From Pardosa pseudoannulata (Eukaryota > Arthropoda > Arachnida > Araneae > Lycosidae): a stretch of DNA of 64,000 nt. Shown here one piece after another: positions 48,011 through 59,615 of the stretch. The position numbers and the translations under genes were made by a program. The notes beneath the pieces were generated by a model. That model was not told where the DNA came from. It searched no databases and was given only the letters and a program-made list of their open reading frames with translations. The stretch is from assembly GCA_032207245.1 (NCBI GenBank), contig CM063505.1, positions 178,765,217-178,829,216 on the forward strand. The letters run 5' to 3'. Numbering within the stretch: position 1 is the first letter of the stretch; each line of letters begins with the position of its first letter.

Positions 48011-48181
48011 CTTAATCAAAGTTTTATTTTAAACTTAACATGTTTATTGTAGAAAGATGCCAATAAGTAAGTAAGCGAAACTACCGTTTGCTTCTCAGTA
48101 GTACAAAACTATTGCCACTTACAGGTAGGTAAATTTTACAAATTAAAGATAATATGATGATGAGAGGTTACATTTCCAACA
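48011..48181 (-). repeat. Upstream LTR of the BEL/Pao remnant
   Basis: The plus strand runs CTTAATCAAAG...TTTCCAACA. It is the 5' LTR in element orientation, since the primer-binding site follows it on the minus strand. Confidence 0.8.
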
Positions 48182-49362
48182 GAGAGTTTTTAGTAGGAAA
48201 AACACCATTTGATATTTAACGATTCACATGAAGAAAGAAATGAACCCTGGAAAAATGTTCATCACTTTATTTCATTGTACAAATTAAGGAAGTATTGTAA
48301 TCACAAAAATCTATAATTTGAAAACGATAAGCCGTAGACGGTCAACATTTTATACTTAGGATTGTTATATCTATTATTATGTGCAGTTGTGCACCTCCCC
48401 TTCCGGTAGGAGGCAATAAGCTGGTTTTTCAGCAAAGGTATTTAAATGCAAAAAAATATTTTGAGGAGATTAGAGTTTAACAGAATACTGATAAAGAATC
48501 GCAAATACTTAATTATGAATCACAAATGTTAAATATAAATAAAATACATAACTCTGTATGCATTTATTAAAAGTCTACAAACAGAATACGTAAATCTGTT
48601 GCCTCACTTTTACCCAAAGGAATTGCGCAGTATTTCACGTTTAGTTGAAAGTTACCTAACTGTTATATATGTATAGATTTTTCTTTAAAAATTGCCCTAT
48701 ATACTATTGTGTAAAAGCGTTTCCTTTGCAACTCATGATTGCCAACGCTTTCTTCCGTCTGTTTATTTCAAATGATCGTTCTTTTGTACAGAACTGATAT
48801 CTCCCATCTTTAATGATATAATTTACTATGCATAATTCGGTCACAGTAATTTAGTTTTGGAATATTGGATTTCAGAATTAAGTGAATGAAGGGTTCATAT
48901 CATATTTACCTCTGTATAACTCAAAATTGTTTTTTTATAACATTAAAAAGCGAAATAAAATTTTCGTATACAGCGAGCACCTTGAGTTCGATATACAACT
49001 AACTTTCAAATTCTAGAACGATTGCAACGGGGACCAAAAATATCTGTAACACTGTTTGGATGCCATTCTTTAAGCGAATCCCTTCTAAACGAAGTCTACA
49101 AGCAAGATATCCGTTATTTTAGGCCATAGAGTGGGTTTTGGCTACTTTGAGATGACAGCGGGAACTGAAATTGAAAACCTGTCCCTCCCCCCAAATAGGA
49201 GACTAGTGTAAGAGATATTGCAATTCCTTTATTATCTGCATTCAGAAAGAAAGAGTGTTTTGATAACGTACAAACCATATGGAAATGCGAACTAGTTATA
49301 TTGCAGCAGTTTCGTAGCGAGTAGTTAAGTATGCAAAACAAAATGAGAACCTTGCTTTAAGT
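48182..49362. other. No recognised gene
   Basis: AT-rich. The 75-codon minus-strand frame at 49,114-49,341 has no motif. Confidence 0.5.
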
Positions 49363-49535
49363 CGGTTTGATTTGTACCGCTACGGTACACTTTTTTTCTA
49401 CACGAGGGCTAATGAGACCAGGACCTTCTGATTAAAACCAGTTTCGAACGGCTACGAACAACCATTCCAGGAGTGGGATTCGAACATATGAACTCCGATA
49501 CAGAGCAGCACCCTACCCATTCGGTCATTGTTCGG
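49363..49535 (-). mobile_element. tRNA-derived SINE, near full length
   Basis: The plus strand begins CGGTTTGATTTGTACCGC, with CTACACGAGGGCTAATGAGA, CGAACGGCTACGAAC, the B-box complement GGGATTCGAACAT and CCATTCGGTCATTGTTCGG. Confidence 0.85.
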
Positions 49536-49860
49536 CTGTTTCATGCCGAAAATTTCGCACTCAAAATAGTGTTAGTCTTGCTAGTACGGTTGTTTCAAAA
49601 AAGTACAATACGAGTGAAATAATGATGCAGCAATACTTCTAATGAGTAAGATTTTATTTTTACATTATTCCTTGAATAACATTCTAATTCATGCGTATAT
49701 CGGTTGATTACCTGAAGCACTAAAAGAGAACAACGGGCTTTTAAGTTTGTCCTAAATTTTTGATTAAAAAAGAGTGTGCGTTATGCGAGTAATACGGTAA
49801 TTATAAATTATTTTAGTTTAAGAAGTGTGACCAGTAAAAAAATATTTAAACACATTAAAC

Positions 49861-50091
49861 CTATATACCTTTTACATAGCAAAAAGTACCTCCTCCGTCA
49901 GTTTGGGATATGAATAAATTATAGTATTTTACACAGAGAGAACTTGAAGAGCAACTTTGTCCAGAGAGCCACTGACATCTTTGTATCGGTATGATCGAGC
50001 CTTGCGGTTGGAGCAGGTGCAGTTGGATTTCCCGTTCTAGCTTGACGCTCTTCAGCTGCGGTTTAATTTTCGAGTATAAAACAACGTGCAA
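49861..50091 (-). other. Coding-like segment of unknown origin
   Basis: A 76-codon minus-strand frame whose middle (50,055 down to about 49,925) has balanced, GC-containing third positions unlike the surrounding AT-rich DNA, reading LKSVKLEREIQLHLLQPQGS and onward. It is preceded by ...TAAACCGCAG, a possible acceptor, and a GTCAGT lies downstream on the same strand. I recognise no domain. It may be a decayed exon, a transposon gene fragment or chance. Confidence 0.25.
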
Positions 50092-50465
50092 GAATGTTTC
50101 ATTTCTTCAGAAATATGTGCTCAAATTGGGATGAATTTAAGCTCTGAAGATTTATGAGAAATATTCAGTCAGTGTTTCAAACAATAAAGATTTTCCGTTA
50201 ATGTAAGATAGTATTCTCTCAGAAAGCTAGAATAAGAATTCCTACCCGTAAAAAACAACATACAAAGATTTTAGATAAGTGAACAGAACACAAATAAAAC
50301 TTTATTAAATTGAAACAGGTTTTATAACACTTATAACTGTACAATTACATTTCTTGCAAGATTAACCCATCAATGACCAAATCATTTCTTCCAAAAAATG
50401 TATTGAGGGATATCTTAACATTAAGTTACTAAAAACTACACAGAGGAAATCAAATATTAAATTTA

Positions 50466-50630
50466 GACGAACAATGGCCGAATGGTTAGAACGCTGATCT
50501 TCGGCACTGGAGTTCATTGCTTCGAATATTACTTTGGCGTGGTTGTTCGTAGCCTTTCGGAATCGGCTTTAAGCAGAAAGTCCAGGTCTCATTTACTCTC
50601 TTGCTGCAAAAAGTAGCCCGTAGCTCTCTA
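50466..50630 (+). mobile_element. tRNA-derived SINE, plus strand
   Basis: Starts GACGAACAATGGCCGAATGG and contains GATCTTCGGCACTGGAGTTC, a mutated B box (TGCTTCGAATATT), GTAGCCTTTCGGAATCGGC, TTAAGCAGAAAGTCC and AAAGTAGCCCGTAGCTCTC. The terminal CCAAACC repeats are missing or eroded. Confidence 0.85.
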
Positions 50631-53030
50631 AATAATACCACATATTAAATTTAAACAACTTTGAATGCTACAGCCTGTGCTCATTAATAAGCCAGCTGTC
50701 ATTTAAACGTTATGAGATGCCATTTATAAAAAGCTAAAAACCTTGTGACAAGAGACTTATTTAGAATCACAAGCAAAAACAATACTGTTAATTACAGCTT
50801 TATAATACATAAAGCTATTAGTCATTATTTCAAATAAAATACTTACCGAAAAAGTAAGTGAGAGGTTCGCAAAATCATAAAATAATGATAAAATGACACG
50901 ATTATAAATAGCACGCACATTCTCGAAAAATTGGGTGTATCTTTTATAGGATTGCCATCTGCCTTCTCAGAAAAGGTAATCTCATTTCGAAAGAAACATG
51001 AAAATTCTACATTCTGTTTTTGAAAAGTTCTTAAAGAGCTATGTTGTGGATAAATGGGTCAACATATATCTATGAAAATCTTGAATACTTCAACATTTTG
51101 TCCTAAATTTGAACTGAATGAACAATACAAATTAGAAAATAAGTTTCCCAAACTCTAGTGTCATGTACTCCAAAACGTGTTTCTCAAAAGAGGGAAAAAT
51201 TATGAGATGATTTAATGATGTATTTTTGTCTTTCCTTATTGTATTTAGTTGTAAATATAAATAAATACAATAACTAAATAAATTTGAGTCCTATATATTC
51301 TAAATAAATTCGAGGCACAATCATACTCTTGTAGTTACTGCATTAGAAAATTTAATTAGAACTTTGTAAAGTTATTCTAAATTTCCAGGAAAAATTACTA
51401 AAATTGGTCAACAGATTTACATCATTCAAATGGTTGATTAACTAATAGTAGATTCAAATAGTAGATTCAACAGTACTAGATTAGAAAAATAAAGAGGCAT
51501 CAGATAGTTTGTACCTATTTGAGATAAATAGCCACATTTGGAATACAAGGCTTTAATTAAAATAAAGGCTTTAATTAAAAGTAGAAATTTCACTGTCAAT
51601 TTGAGTTTATCTTTTTTTCAGTAAACAAAAATGGATTTAACTAAACATTCTGTAATGCATATAAATAATCAGAATTTTAATATACATAATTTCTTTGAAA
51701 CACATTTATATGTTTTACTATAGAGTTTCATTATAAAGGATTTAATGGACATAAACCATTGTGAGAAAATACTAAATGTGTAACAGCTATGTACGTAATA
51801 TTATATAAAGTTTTCAAATGTAAAATATTTTAAAAATAGGTATCGTATAAAACTTAAAATAATTGAAAAATAAAATTACATACGCTATTGTATATTGTTT
51901 ACATCCTTAAAACAGATTTTAATGCTAAACACAAAAATTATAAAGTCTGCAATAACAAACTATTTTCAAGCTCACTATATGAGGTTTTGTTCAACGATGG
52001 TTTTGCTAAACTATAACTCAGACTAGGTGTTTTAAAACTATTAAACAAAATTCTATCAATTACGTTTTGTTTCATTAAATCTCAAGGATAAGTACGCATA
52101 TATTTTTAATAAAGTTTCCGTCAATACTATTAATGTTTTCCCTACTTATTTATTCGTTAGAAAGGCACATAATGAATTAATGAAACTATTGTTAAAATAA
52201 TTTATAAGCAAAATTTATTGTATCGCACAACTTCTTATGGAAAGTAAATAATACAAAAAGTTATATAACATAGGTAACAGGAAATTCATTAGGGTCACTT
52301 TAAGAGTCAACGTGAAACAGTCGGTTAGTAACCATGCGTAAGAATCAAGTTTCCTTTCCCTTTTAATCTGAGAACAAATAATGTAATGCAAGAAAATAAA
52401 CATACAGGCGTTATAAGAAAAATTTCAAATTTCGTCATTCGGTTTAATTAAGTATCTCTTAATTTTAACCGCAATGGCAATTAAGCTACTACAGTATATT
52501 ATTTGTAAAATCTAAAGCTACTTTAAAATCAGAAAATGGTTAAATTTCTTACAAAAATTTGATGCTTGAAATAGGATTGATTGTATCTAATATATTTTGA
52601 ATCTATATGAAATATAACTTAATAAAGCAAAATATGACTAAAGAATTCTCGTAAAACATGTGTAACTTAATATTTTTTTAATGACAAACTGAAATAAAAT
52701 CCTTTTAAAACATTTCCAATTATAATTTTATCATGGTGATGTATTTAATAGTAACGAATAAAAAAAAAGTATTTAAAAAGAATACAATATACTGTTCACG
52801 TCAAAGGATATACTTTAAAAGTAAGGAAAATCTTAAAATTTTGATTGTTTGCGATTTGGCGATATGTGAGAATCAAGAACGATGAAGGGCATTGAAAGCA
52901 CATGAAATCCATATGCAGTACAATAATACAATAAATATGGCAACATACATAATGATAAACTTCAGGGGTGTATTTCAGTTTCCACTTATTCAATAATACA
53001 TGAAATTCTACTACTATGTGAAAGAAACAG
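50631..53030. other. No recognised gene; AT-rich
   Basis: About 2.4 kb without matches to the window's repeat families and without a credible coding frame. Confidence 0.55.
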
Positions 53031-53039
53031 TTTTGAAGA

Positions 53040-53560
53040 GTTCGGATGGGGTAACCCGGGAAATGAACACAAATATCGACTTACCGGCTACGAATGAACG
53101 CTGCGACAAAAGAACACTTCGTTCAAGAATCCTTTCCAGACATATTCCTGATCAATCCAGGTAGAATGTTAGATCACAGAAGCGAGGCAAGCAGAGGATA
53201 CCATAATTCCGAAATATAATATTCTGAGAAGAAAACAGCCTTTCTGAAATGGATGGAGAAAATACAGCGGTCTGATTGACGCTCTGCCAAAGCGACAGAA
53301 ACTGAGGCCAGAGAGAAAGGCGAGAGAAAGATCGGCTGCCAAACCGCAAGGGTTGCCAGATCCGACAGGGGTGAAATCGGTCAGACAGCAGCCAAATGGC
53401 GCTCGCCACTATTGGAGCCAAGCGGAGCAACACGACTTCGGATCGACTCAGCAAAAAACATGGAGAAATAAACTAAGATTGAGGAGGATAAATGCAATTA
53501 TTAGAGATACTAAATTTTTAAACAAGATATTTGTAAAGTCTGTTTCTTATTTGTAAGTAA
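53040..53560 (-). promoter_or_regulatory. GC/CpG-rich block: candidate promoter and first exon (minus strand)
   Basis: About 420 bp (53,040-53,460) of clearly higher G+C and CpG than the surrounding sequence. On the minus strand it contains CCTCAGTTTCTGTCG, an initiator-like sequence, and ends in AGCCG|GTAAGTCG, a consensus 5' splice site (intron from 53,084 leftwards). The opposite-strand frames (100 codons minus, 53,152-53,454; 67 codons plus, 53,353-53,556) show no domain, so an exon here would be largely untranslated. It is not one of the repeat families seen elsewhere, but an unknown GC-rich repeat cannot be excluded. Confidence 0.3.
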
Positions 53561-54952
53561 AATTCTGCAAGATCTAACTAGTTCAGACTGTATTACTTGT
53601 CATTTTATATGATAAATGATAATAGCTTTAAATGGTGTATCTAATTGTACTTTACCGTTAGATCATTAAGGTAATATGAAGCGTATTTGTTATGCATTAA
53701 TAGTGACTTAACCAATCTATACCCAACTACTTTGAAATCGAGCTTTACATTTTTCAAGGACAATTAATAGTTTTCAAATATTAATTAATATTCTTAAATG
53801 CAAGTTGAGTATTATAAATAAGAGCATACTGTTAATAGTACAATTATTATCATTAAATATAACTATCAAATGCTCGATTATCATAGTCTATTAAAGCAAA
53901 TCATAGATTAAATGCCAGACATTTCTGTTATACTTAATCATTGATTGGCTTAACCTGTTATTAAGAGACTGGGCTTAATTGTTATACAAAATATTAAATC
54001 CCATAAAGTTTTCGATAGATTTTTATTCTTTCTGCAATTGTTAGATCTGATAACTTTCCTTTAAAAATACAAACTAAAAATTACCATTTTTGAATTTTCT
54101 TGCGAATTACTAAAATTGTGTTTCATTACTTTAATGAAATAAAATGAGCCAATATTTATACATTTTTTGTCATCATATTTATCATATGTTTCACATACGA
54201 ATGTTCAAAGTCTTCAGATTTTTTATTTTCTATTTATTTTATTTTAAATTGTAGTTGTAACTTCGAATCTGTCTATCAAACTAGGGATAATAATTTCATT
54301 AATAAAGATTTTAATCATAAAACTTTCTGTTGTATGTTAAATTCGAACATCTCCATGTATAAGCTTAAATGCTACAACTACTACACGATTAAATACCTTT
54401 TCAATAGAGAAATAATTATTTTTAAATTACAAATGACTGTTTCACTCTTATTCAAAATGATCATGTTAAATTTTAAACCTAATAATGTATGTAATGTATA
54501 TGCATAAATAATACAATACCCACGTCGGATATTTGCATACATAAAATTGTTGAAATTTTTTAATGTGATCACATCATACGAAAAATACTGAACAGGTCGA
54601 AATGTGGGTTGTTTTCGTTTCTCTTTAATAGATTTGGGATCTACTGAGGCTATTCGGTTTCTCGAAATTCGGATAAGTTTTCTTATAATTACTATATGAG
54701 AGATTTTTCAAGCTGGCATCCTTCCGACGATGCAAATGAATGCCAAGATACGCGACGCTTGGTCTGTTATCAGTCTCTACAAGTAAAATAATTGAAATTT
54801 TTATGTCTGTGAGAGAATTACGCGAAAACTACGGAACGGATTGAGATGCGATTTCTTTTAATTTCTAATTAAGAGTTCTAGGATCAATTTAGGCTATCCG
54901 TTTTCTGGAAATCTGATTCAATTTTTCATTATAAGGCGATTTCACGCAGTAG
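53561..54952. other. AT-rich; possible Helitron-like sequence at the right
   Basis: No gene. From about 54,615 to 54,935 two related segments follow each other: each has TCTxxTTAAT...GATCxA, a TAGGCTAT/GAGGCTATTC block, then TTTCTxGAAATxxG. Between them lie TCTCTACAAGTAAAATAATT and ACGCGAAAACTACGGAACGG. Such TCTCTAC...CGGAACGGATT strings occur near ends of arthropod Helitrons, but I could not identify a 3' hairpin-CTRR end. Confidence 0.35.
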
Positions 54953-55096
54953 GGCACATCTCAACTTATGACAAATCTGGCTTTAGTTTCAAACGGAAGG
55001 GTAGTTTATTGTTTGTCTATTGGCTGTTGTAAACATGAAAATGAATGGGAAGGGCATTATAGTAGTTTGCGACGTTGCGACAAATTGCTCTATTAT
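54953..55096 (+). repeat. Dispersed repeat, plus-strand copy (partner at 24,892)
   Basis: Collinear inverted partner of 24,892-25,033. The plus-strand frame from 54,968 (80 codons, Cys- and Tyr-rich) overlaps it but extends into non-matching sequence and is not supported as a gene. Its position just after the possible Helitron-like segment suggests it may belong to that element. Confidence 0.7.
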
Positions 55097-56056
55097 TATT
55101 TGTCCTATTCTTCACGTGTTGTTCACACATTTTCTTTTGCAATTATAAATCTAACGATCTTACTCTACCGATCTACGTGTCCTCTTAGCCAAAAAAAACT
55201 TCCTTTTTAAGATTTCTAAAATTTAGTTATTTTTGGGACTGGAATGCGAAATTTCATTTTGACATATAATTTCAAAAATTACATACTTCGATTTTAATTT
55301 TAAACATTTTAATTTATTTGAAGTGAAAATACATAGCTTCAAAAAGATTAGAAGGGGGAGGGGGGGGAGAGAATAATGCAAATAACAGAGACGAAATTTT
55401 TTCACAAAATATTCAATTTTTCAATCTTTATTGTTTTATTTTATATCGAATTGGTGCTATAACTGATTTTTAAGGCTGCAAGTCCTATATGGAAGATTTG
55501 CTAACATACATATGACGCTATAACGGGGTTGGCGTTAAATAGGGTGGTTCTAAATCGAGATCGAACGTACCTCTCTTCCCCTTCTAGAGTGGCCCTCAAG
55601 CGACTCTGAATATTTTCTAACCGTTTACTATTTCTTTCATGTGTGTAGAACAGAATAGGTAAAAACGAATGTACTCTTTCAACAAGCAGTGACCGCCTTG
55701 AATGAGTGAGGGGGGGGGGTTTCCCTTGTAAGCAGAACACCTGCCGGTAATGAACCATAAAAGCGAATGGAGGGTGGATTGTACCCATGATGGCCATGTT
55801 AGAGCCAAACAAATTCCATAGTGTTGTTCTGCCAAACTCCCATGTATTATAGAACTAGAGGGCTCGTCCCAGGCAGTTCTGAAACAACTGCATCCTGTGA
55901 TCCTGTTGTACCCATGTGGATGGACAGAGAGTATCCTCCTTGAATGGGATCCTATCAGTAAACTCTTAATTTAAGACCTCACGAAACGGATCAGTGTGTA
56001 ACTAGTTAGATTAATCCAGAAACAGTTGCCTATACTCTCTTGCTTCTATCTTCCTT
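55097..56056. other. Sequence leading into the satellite; GC-richer segment
   Basis: From about 55,500 to 56,000 the composition is more balanced, with a G9-10 run near 55,711. Two overlapping minus-strand frames (103 and 72 codons) have no recognisable domain. This could be unique sequence, decayed transposon, or a leader associated with the array; no terminus was found. Confidence 0.35.
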
Positions 56057-57263
56057 ACTAATAAGAATGGATAAAATAGAAATACACTAGATTCTGCAAT
56101 GAGATTTTGAGCAAAATGCTGACGGTGAAAAATACTTTATTTGATCAAAAGCGTTAAAGTCGTATTCCTGGTTGTCTGATAGACAAATTCCTTATTTGTC
56201 GTATAACTTTCCTTTGAATAATTTCCTTTGACCAATAGGAATGTATAAAATAGAAATACACTAGATTCTGCAATGGGATTTTGGGCAAAGTGCTGTCGGT
56301 GAAAAATACTTTATTTGATCAAAAGCGTTAAAGTTGTGTTCCTGGTTGTCTGATAGACAAATTCCTTATTTGTCGTATAACTTTCCTTTGAATAATTTCC
56401 TTTGACTAATAAGAATGGATACAATAGAAATACACTAGATTCTGCAATGAGATTTTGGTCGAAATGCTGTCGGTGAAAAATACTTTATTAGATAAAAAGC
56501 GTTAAAGTTGTGTTCCTGGTTGTCTGATAGACAAATTCCTTATTTGTCGTATAACTTTCCTTTGAATAATTTCCTTTGACCAATAGGAATGTATAAAATA
56601 GAAATACACTAGATTCTGCAATGAGATTTTGGGCAAAGTGCTGTCGGTGAAAAATACTTCATTTGATAAAAAGCGTTAAAGTTGTGTTCCTGGTTGTCTG
56701 ATAGACAAATTCCTTATTTGTCGTATAACTTTCCTTTGAATAATTTCCTTTGACCAATAGGAATGTATAAAATAGAAATACACTAGATTCTGCAATGGGA
56801 TTTTGGGCAAAGTGCTGTCGGTGAAAAATACTTTATTTGATAAAAAGCGTTAAAGTTGTGTTCCTGGTTGTCTGATAGACAAATTCCTTATTTGTCGTAT
56901 AACTTTCCTTTGAATAATTTCCTTTGACTAATAAGAATGGATACAATAGAAATACACTAGATTCTGCAATGAGATTTTGGGCAAAATGCTGTCGGTAAAA
57001 AATACTTTATTTGATAAAAAGCGTTAAATTTTGTGTTCCTGGTTGATCTGATAGACAAATTCCTTATTTGTCGTATAACTTTCCTTTGAATAATTTCCTT
57101 TGACTAATAAAAATGGATAAAATAAAAATACACTAGATTCTGCAATGAGATTTTGGGCAAAGTGCTGTCGGTGAAAAATACTTTATTTGATAAAAAGCGT
57201 TAAAGTTGTGTTCCTGGTTGTCTGATAGACAAATTCCTTATTTGTCGTATAACTTTCCTTTGA
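56057..57263 (+). repeat. Tandem satellite array, ~174-bp unit, seven copies
   Basis: Unit starts lie at 56,057, 56,231, 56,405, 56,579, 56,753, 56,927 and 57,103, giving a period of 174 bp (176 for the sixth). The last unit lacks ~14 bp. Each unit reads ACTAATAAGAATGGATA or ACCAATAGGAATGTATA at its start, then ACTAGATTCTGCAATG, AAATACTTTATTTGAT, TGTTCCTGGTTG and TTCCTTTGAATAATTTCC. It carries an internal 7-bp stem, GACAAAT and ATTTGTC, with loop TCCTT. The two unit types alternate as A-B-A-B-B-A-A. Units 2-3 and 5-6 share private variants, hinting at a three-unit (~522-bp) higher-order period. There is no coding. Confidence 0.95.
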
Positions 57264-58529
57264 AATTTGAATATAATTTGTGCTTTTAAAATAAATAAAG
57301 ATCTCAAATTAAATTTGAAATTCATACTATCAAGCTTAAAATATGTGTTATTTCAAAATAGCGGTCTCCCTATCGTGGATCCTATCTAATTTGTATGTTA
57401 GAAAGGGACACCAATATCAGCAAGAAAAGGCAAAATGTCTTTCAGAGAGCTACAAAACTTAATGTCTTCTTTCGCATGTTAATTACCCTTACAATTTTCA
57501 TTTTTCCTTATTCATGTGGAAGAAGTTAAAAAATAAATAAATAAAATAAAGAACATGACGGTCTTGGAAACTAGCTGTATAAACCATCAATCTATAAATA
57601 TATTCTTATACTTTTCAGTCTGCTACAAGATGAGCTCCCATCAGCTTTTTAAACTTTAAAATATACAAACTATTATACTAAGTCTTCCACGGCGACAGAC
57701 AGGCATAGCTAAGTTGACGAAAGCTATCTTTGTGATCTTTGTAGACTTAGTATAATAATCTGAAATATATATATTTTAAATATTTAGCAAGTTGGCCGGA
57801 GCTATTCTTGTGGCAGACAGACAATAATAGATATGTTTACATGATAACATGCAATAACATGTATAGTTACTATGTATCGTTTATCCTTAACCGTGTAATG
57901 CATCCCCATTTGTATTCGTTATTCATATCATATCATACATATATATGAAGCACTCTGTCATGTCCCAGAGATTAATCTGAGAAACTTTTATCTAAAAAAC
58001 ATACTAAGCTGAAAAGAAAAAATGGTGAAGTAAATATCAAAGTCTTGATCATGTTGAAATAAGACTTAATATTTTGTGGAAGATTGAACATGAGAGAAAT
58101 ATAAAATTCTGAAGTCAATCACTCAAATAAATGAAAGACAAGGTTATACACATGCTTGGTATGTATTTAGAGATTAATAACACATGTTAGAAATGGAAAT
58201 CATAGTTAATCGATAGTTCCAATGTATTGTACTAACAGAAAGAATTTTTTTTATTATTATAAGGATACGTACACTAGTGGACTGAAAATACATGATCGTC
58301 TTTTAAAAGCTTAGAAGAAACAGAAATTTAAGATTTGATGCCGTGGGTGGCATATATTATTCTCTTCTCTATAAAACACGTTCATTTAGTTTAATAGGAA
58401 GAAAGAAAAATTACGTGGGAAATTAAACGCTACATAGAAATTCTCATATATAGCGTAATCATCTTGCCATTTACTCAACTCTAAACTAAATTTAAAATAT
58501 TTGCAAGCTGATATCATGAAATTATGGAA
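57264..58529. other. No recognised gene; contains a long hairpin
   Basis: AT-rich. Besides the hairpin at 57,671-57,757, a stretch at 57,790-57,832 (AAGTTGGCCGGAGCTATTC...GCAGACAGACA) looks like a diverged copy of part of that hairpin's loop region. Confidence 0.5.
57671..57757. repeat. Hairpin with 15-bp perfect arms
   Basis: TATTATACTAAGTCT (57,671-57,685) and AGACTTAGTATAATA (57,743-57,757) are exact reverse complements. The 57-nt loop contains a nested ATAGCT/AGCTAT pair. The outer TA on both sides would suit a minute Tc1/mariner-type element or a terminus pair, but it may also be a simple structured RNA or DNA hairpin. Confidence 0.6.
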
Positions 58530-58537
58530 AGAAAAAT

Positions 58538-59183
58538 CAGGGCCGTAACTAGGACTTTTAGCGCCCGGGGCAAAAAACTAGTCTGCGCCCCTGCCACCAT
58601 ATATAGTGAGGAAATATGTAAACATGATTTTTCTATCATATATTCCGAATAAACTCTCAAAATATTTTGTTAATTCTTAAAACGTTCCTAGTACATTAAT
58701 TTTTAATTTTTCTTCTATTTTTACCTTATAAATATTAAAAACATTTTTAAATTCTTTGTAAGTATTATTTTGCTAATAAAATGAATAGTTTTTTGAGTGG
58801 AATATTTTTTATTTAAACGCTGAATTTTCATAGAAAATTGGTGAATTTCTAAATTTAAATTTAGTTTTAATAACTTTAAAATTTAAAACGAATACCTGGA
58901 TTTGTATTAAGGCATATCAGGAGTGTTTGGTAAGCGTTTTGTAAGAATATATAACAAGTTTATTCGCTAGAAGCATTTTAAAAAAAATAAGAAAATTCAT
59001 TTTAAAAAATCATTTATAAACGTATTGCATTTTATAATAAAAAAATTATTCTTCAACTTTTTTTTATTTCTACTCGGGGCGAATCGTTCTCTTTCGGATC
59101 CCATTTTCTTCATGGTGAGGCGCCCCTAAGACTGATGCGCCTGTAGCAGATACCACCTTTTCCACGCCCTAGTTACGGCCAGG
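58538..59183. mobile_element. hAT-like non-autonomous element with 8-bp TSD (646 bp)
   Basis: Begins CAGGGCCGTAACTAGG and ends with the complement of CCTGGCCGTAACTAGG. AGAAAAAT occurs exactly on both sides (58,530-58,537 and 59,184-59,191), the 8-bp duplication diagnostic of hAT. GC-rich GCGCCCGGGGC and GGCGCCCC blocks lie just inside the ends and the interior is AT-rich. No transposase is present. Confidence 0.85.
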
Positions 59184-59191
59184 AGAAAAAT

Positions 59192-59613
59192 AAATGTGAG
59201 GCAATTAGAAGATGGTTAAACGGTAACACTTCACCAACAGCTTTAACAGTTTGCGCACACTATTCAACGAATCATTGCTAGCAGGTATTCAACGAATGCC
59301 CCATACGCATGTGATACAATTTAGTGCAGCTCAATTCGGTTGGAATCCTGGAAAAAGCCAATTGAACATGGATGTAATATGTTTATATTTTTATAAACCT
59401 TAGGGCTTTTGTTTTTATTGTTTGTTTTGTTTTTCAAATACTCCTTATTCATTTTACCTAACGCCAATAAATAAATTTTTGTATTATATGTATTATATAA
59501 TTTAAAGTTGTATAAGAGCACACGCACTCAAATATGCACACACAAAAAAAAATCCTGAATGCAGGCGCTTGATTTTGTTCCCAAACCCTTAGAAATGGGC
59601 ATGATAATGAATA
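59192..59613. other. No recognised gene
   Basis: Short spacer between two transposons. ATTCAACGAAT occurs twice near 59,260-59,300. No coding is seen. Confidence 0.5.
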
Positions 59614-59615
59614 TA

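Larger units (their letters stand above)
47021..48181 (-). mobile_element. BEL/Pao-type LTR retrotransposon, large internal deletion
   Basis: Two ~170-bp direct repeats (47,021-47,189 and 48,011-48,181) flank 0.8 kb. On the minus strand each begins TGTTGGAAATGTAACC. The copy next to the upstream LTR is followed by TGGCGTTCGCGACAGG (47,989-48,004), a typical primer-binding site opening with TGG. A purine-rich AAAAGGTGGGATAA precedes the other LTR. In between lie two gag pieces. Protease, reverse transcriptase and integrase are all gone, so it is a non-autonomous remnant. LTR outer limits are approximate and a target duplication is uncertain. Confidence 0.8.

Noticed and set aside
55501..55835. 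Two overlapping minus-strand frames of 103 and 72 codons next to the satellite
   Set aside because: They occupy the same bases in different frames, contain no motif and include translations of a poly-G run.
56057..57263. A CRISPR-like array
   Set aside because: The whole 174-bp unit is repeated without unique spacers, in a clearly eukaryotic context; it is a satellite.
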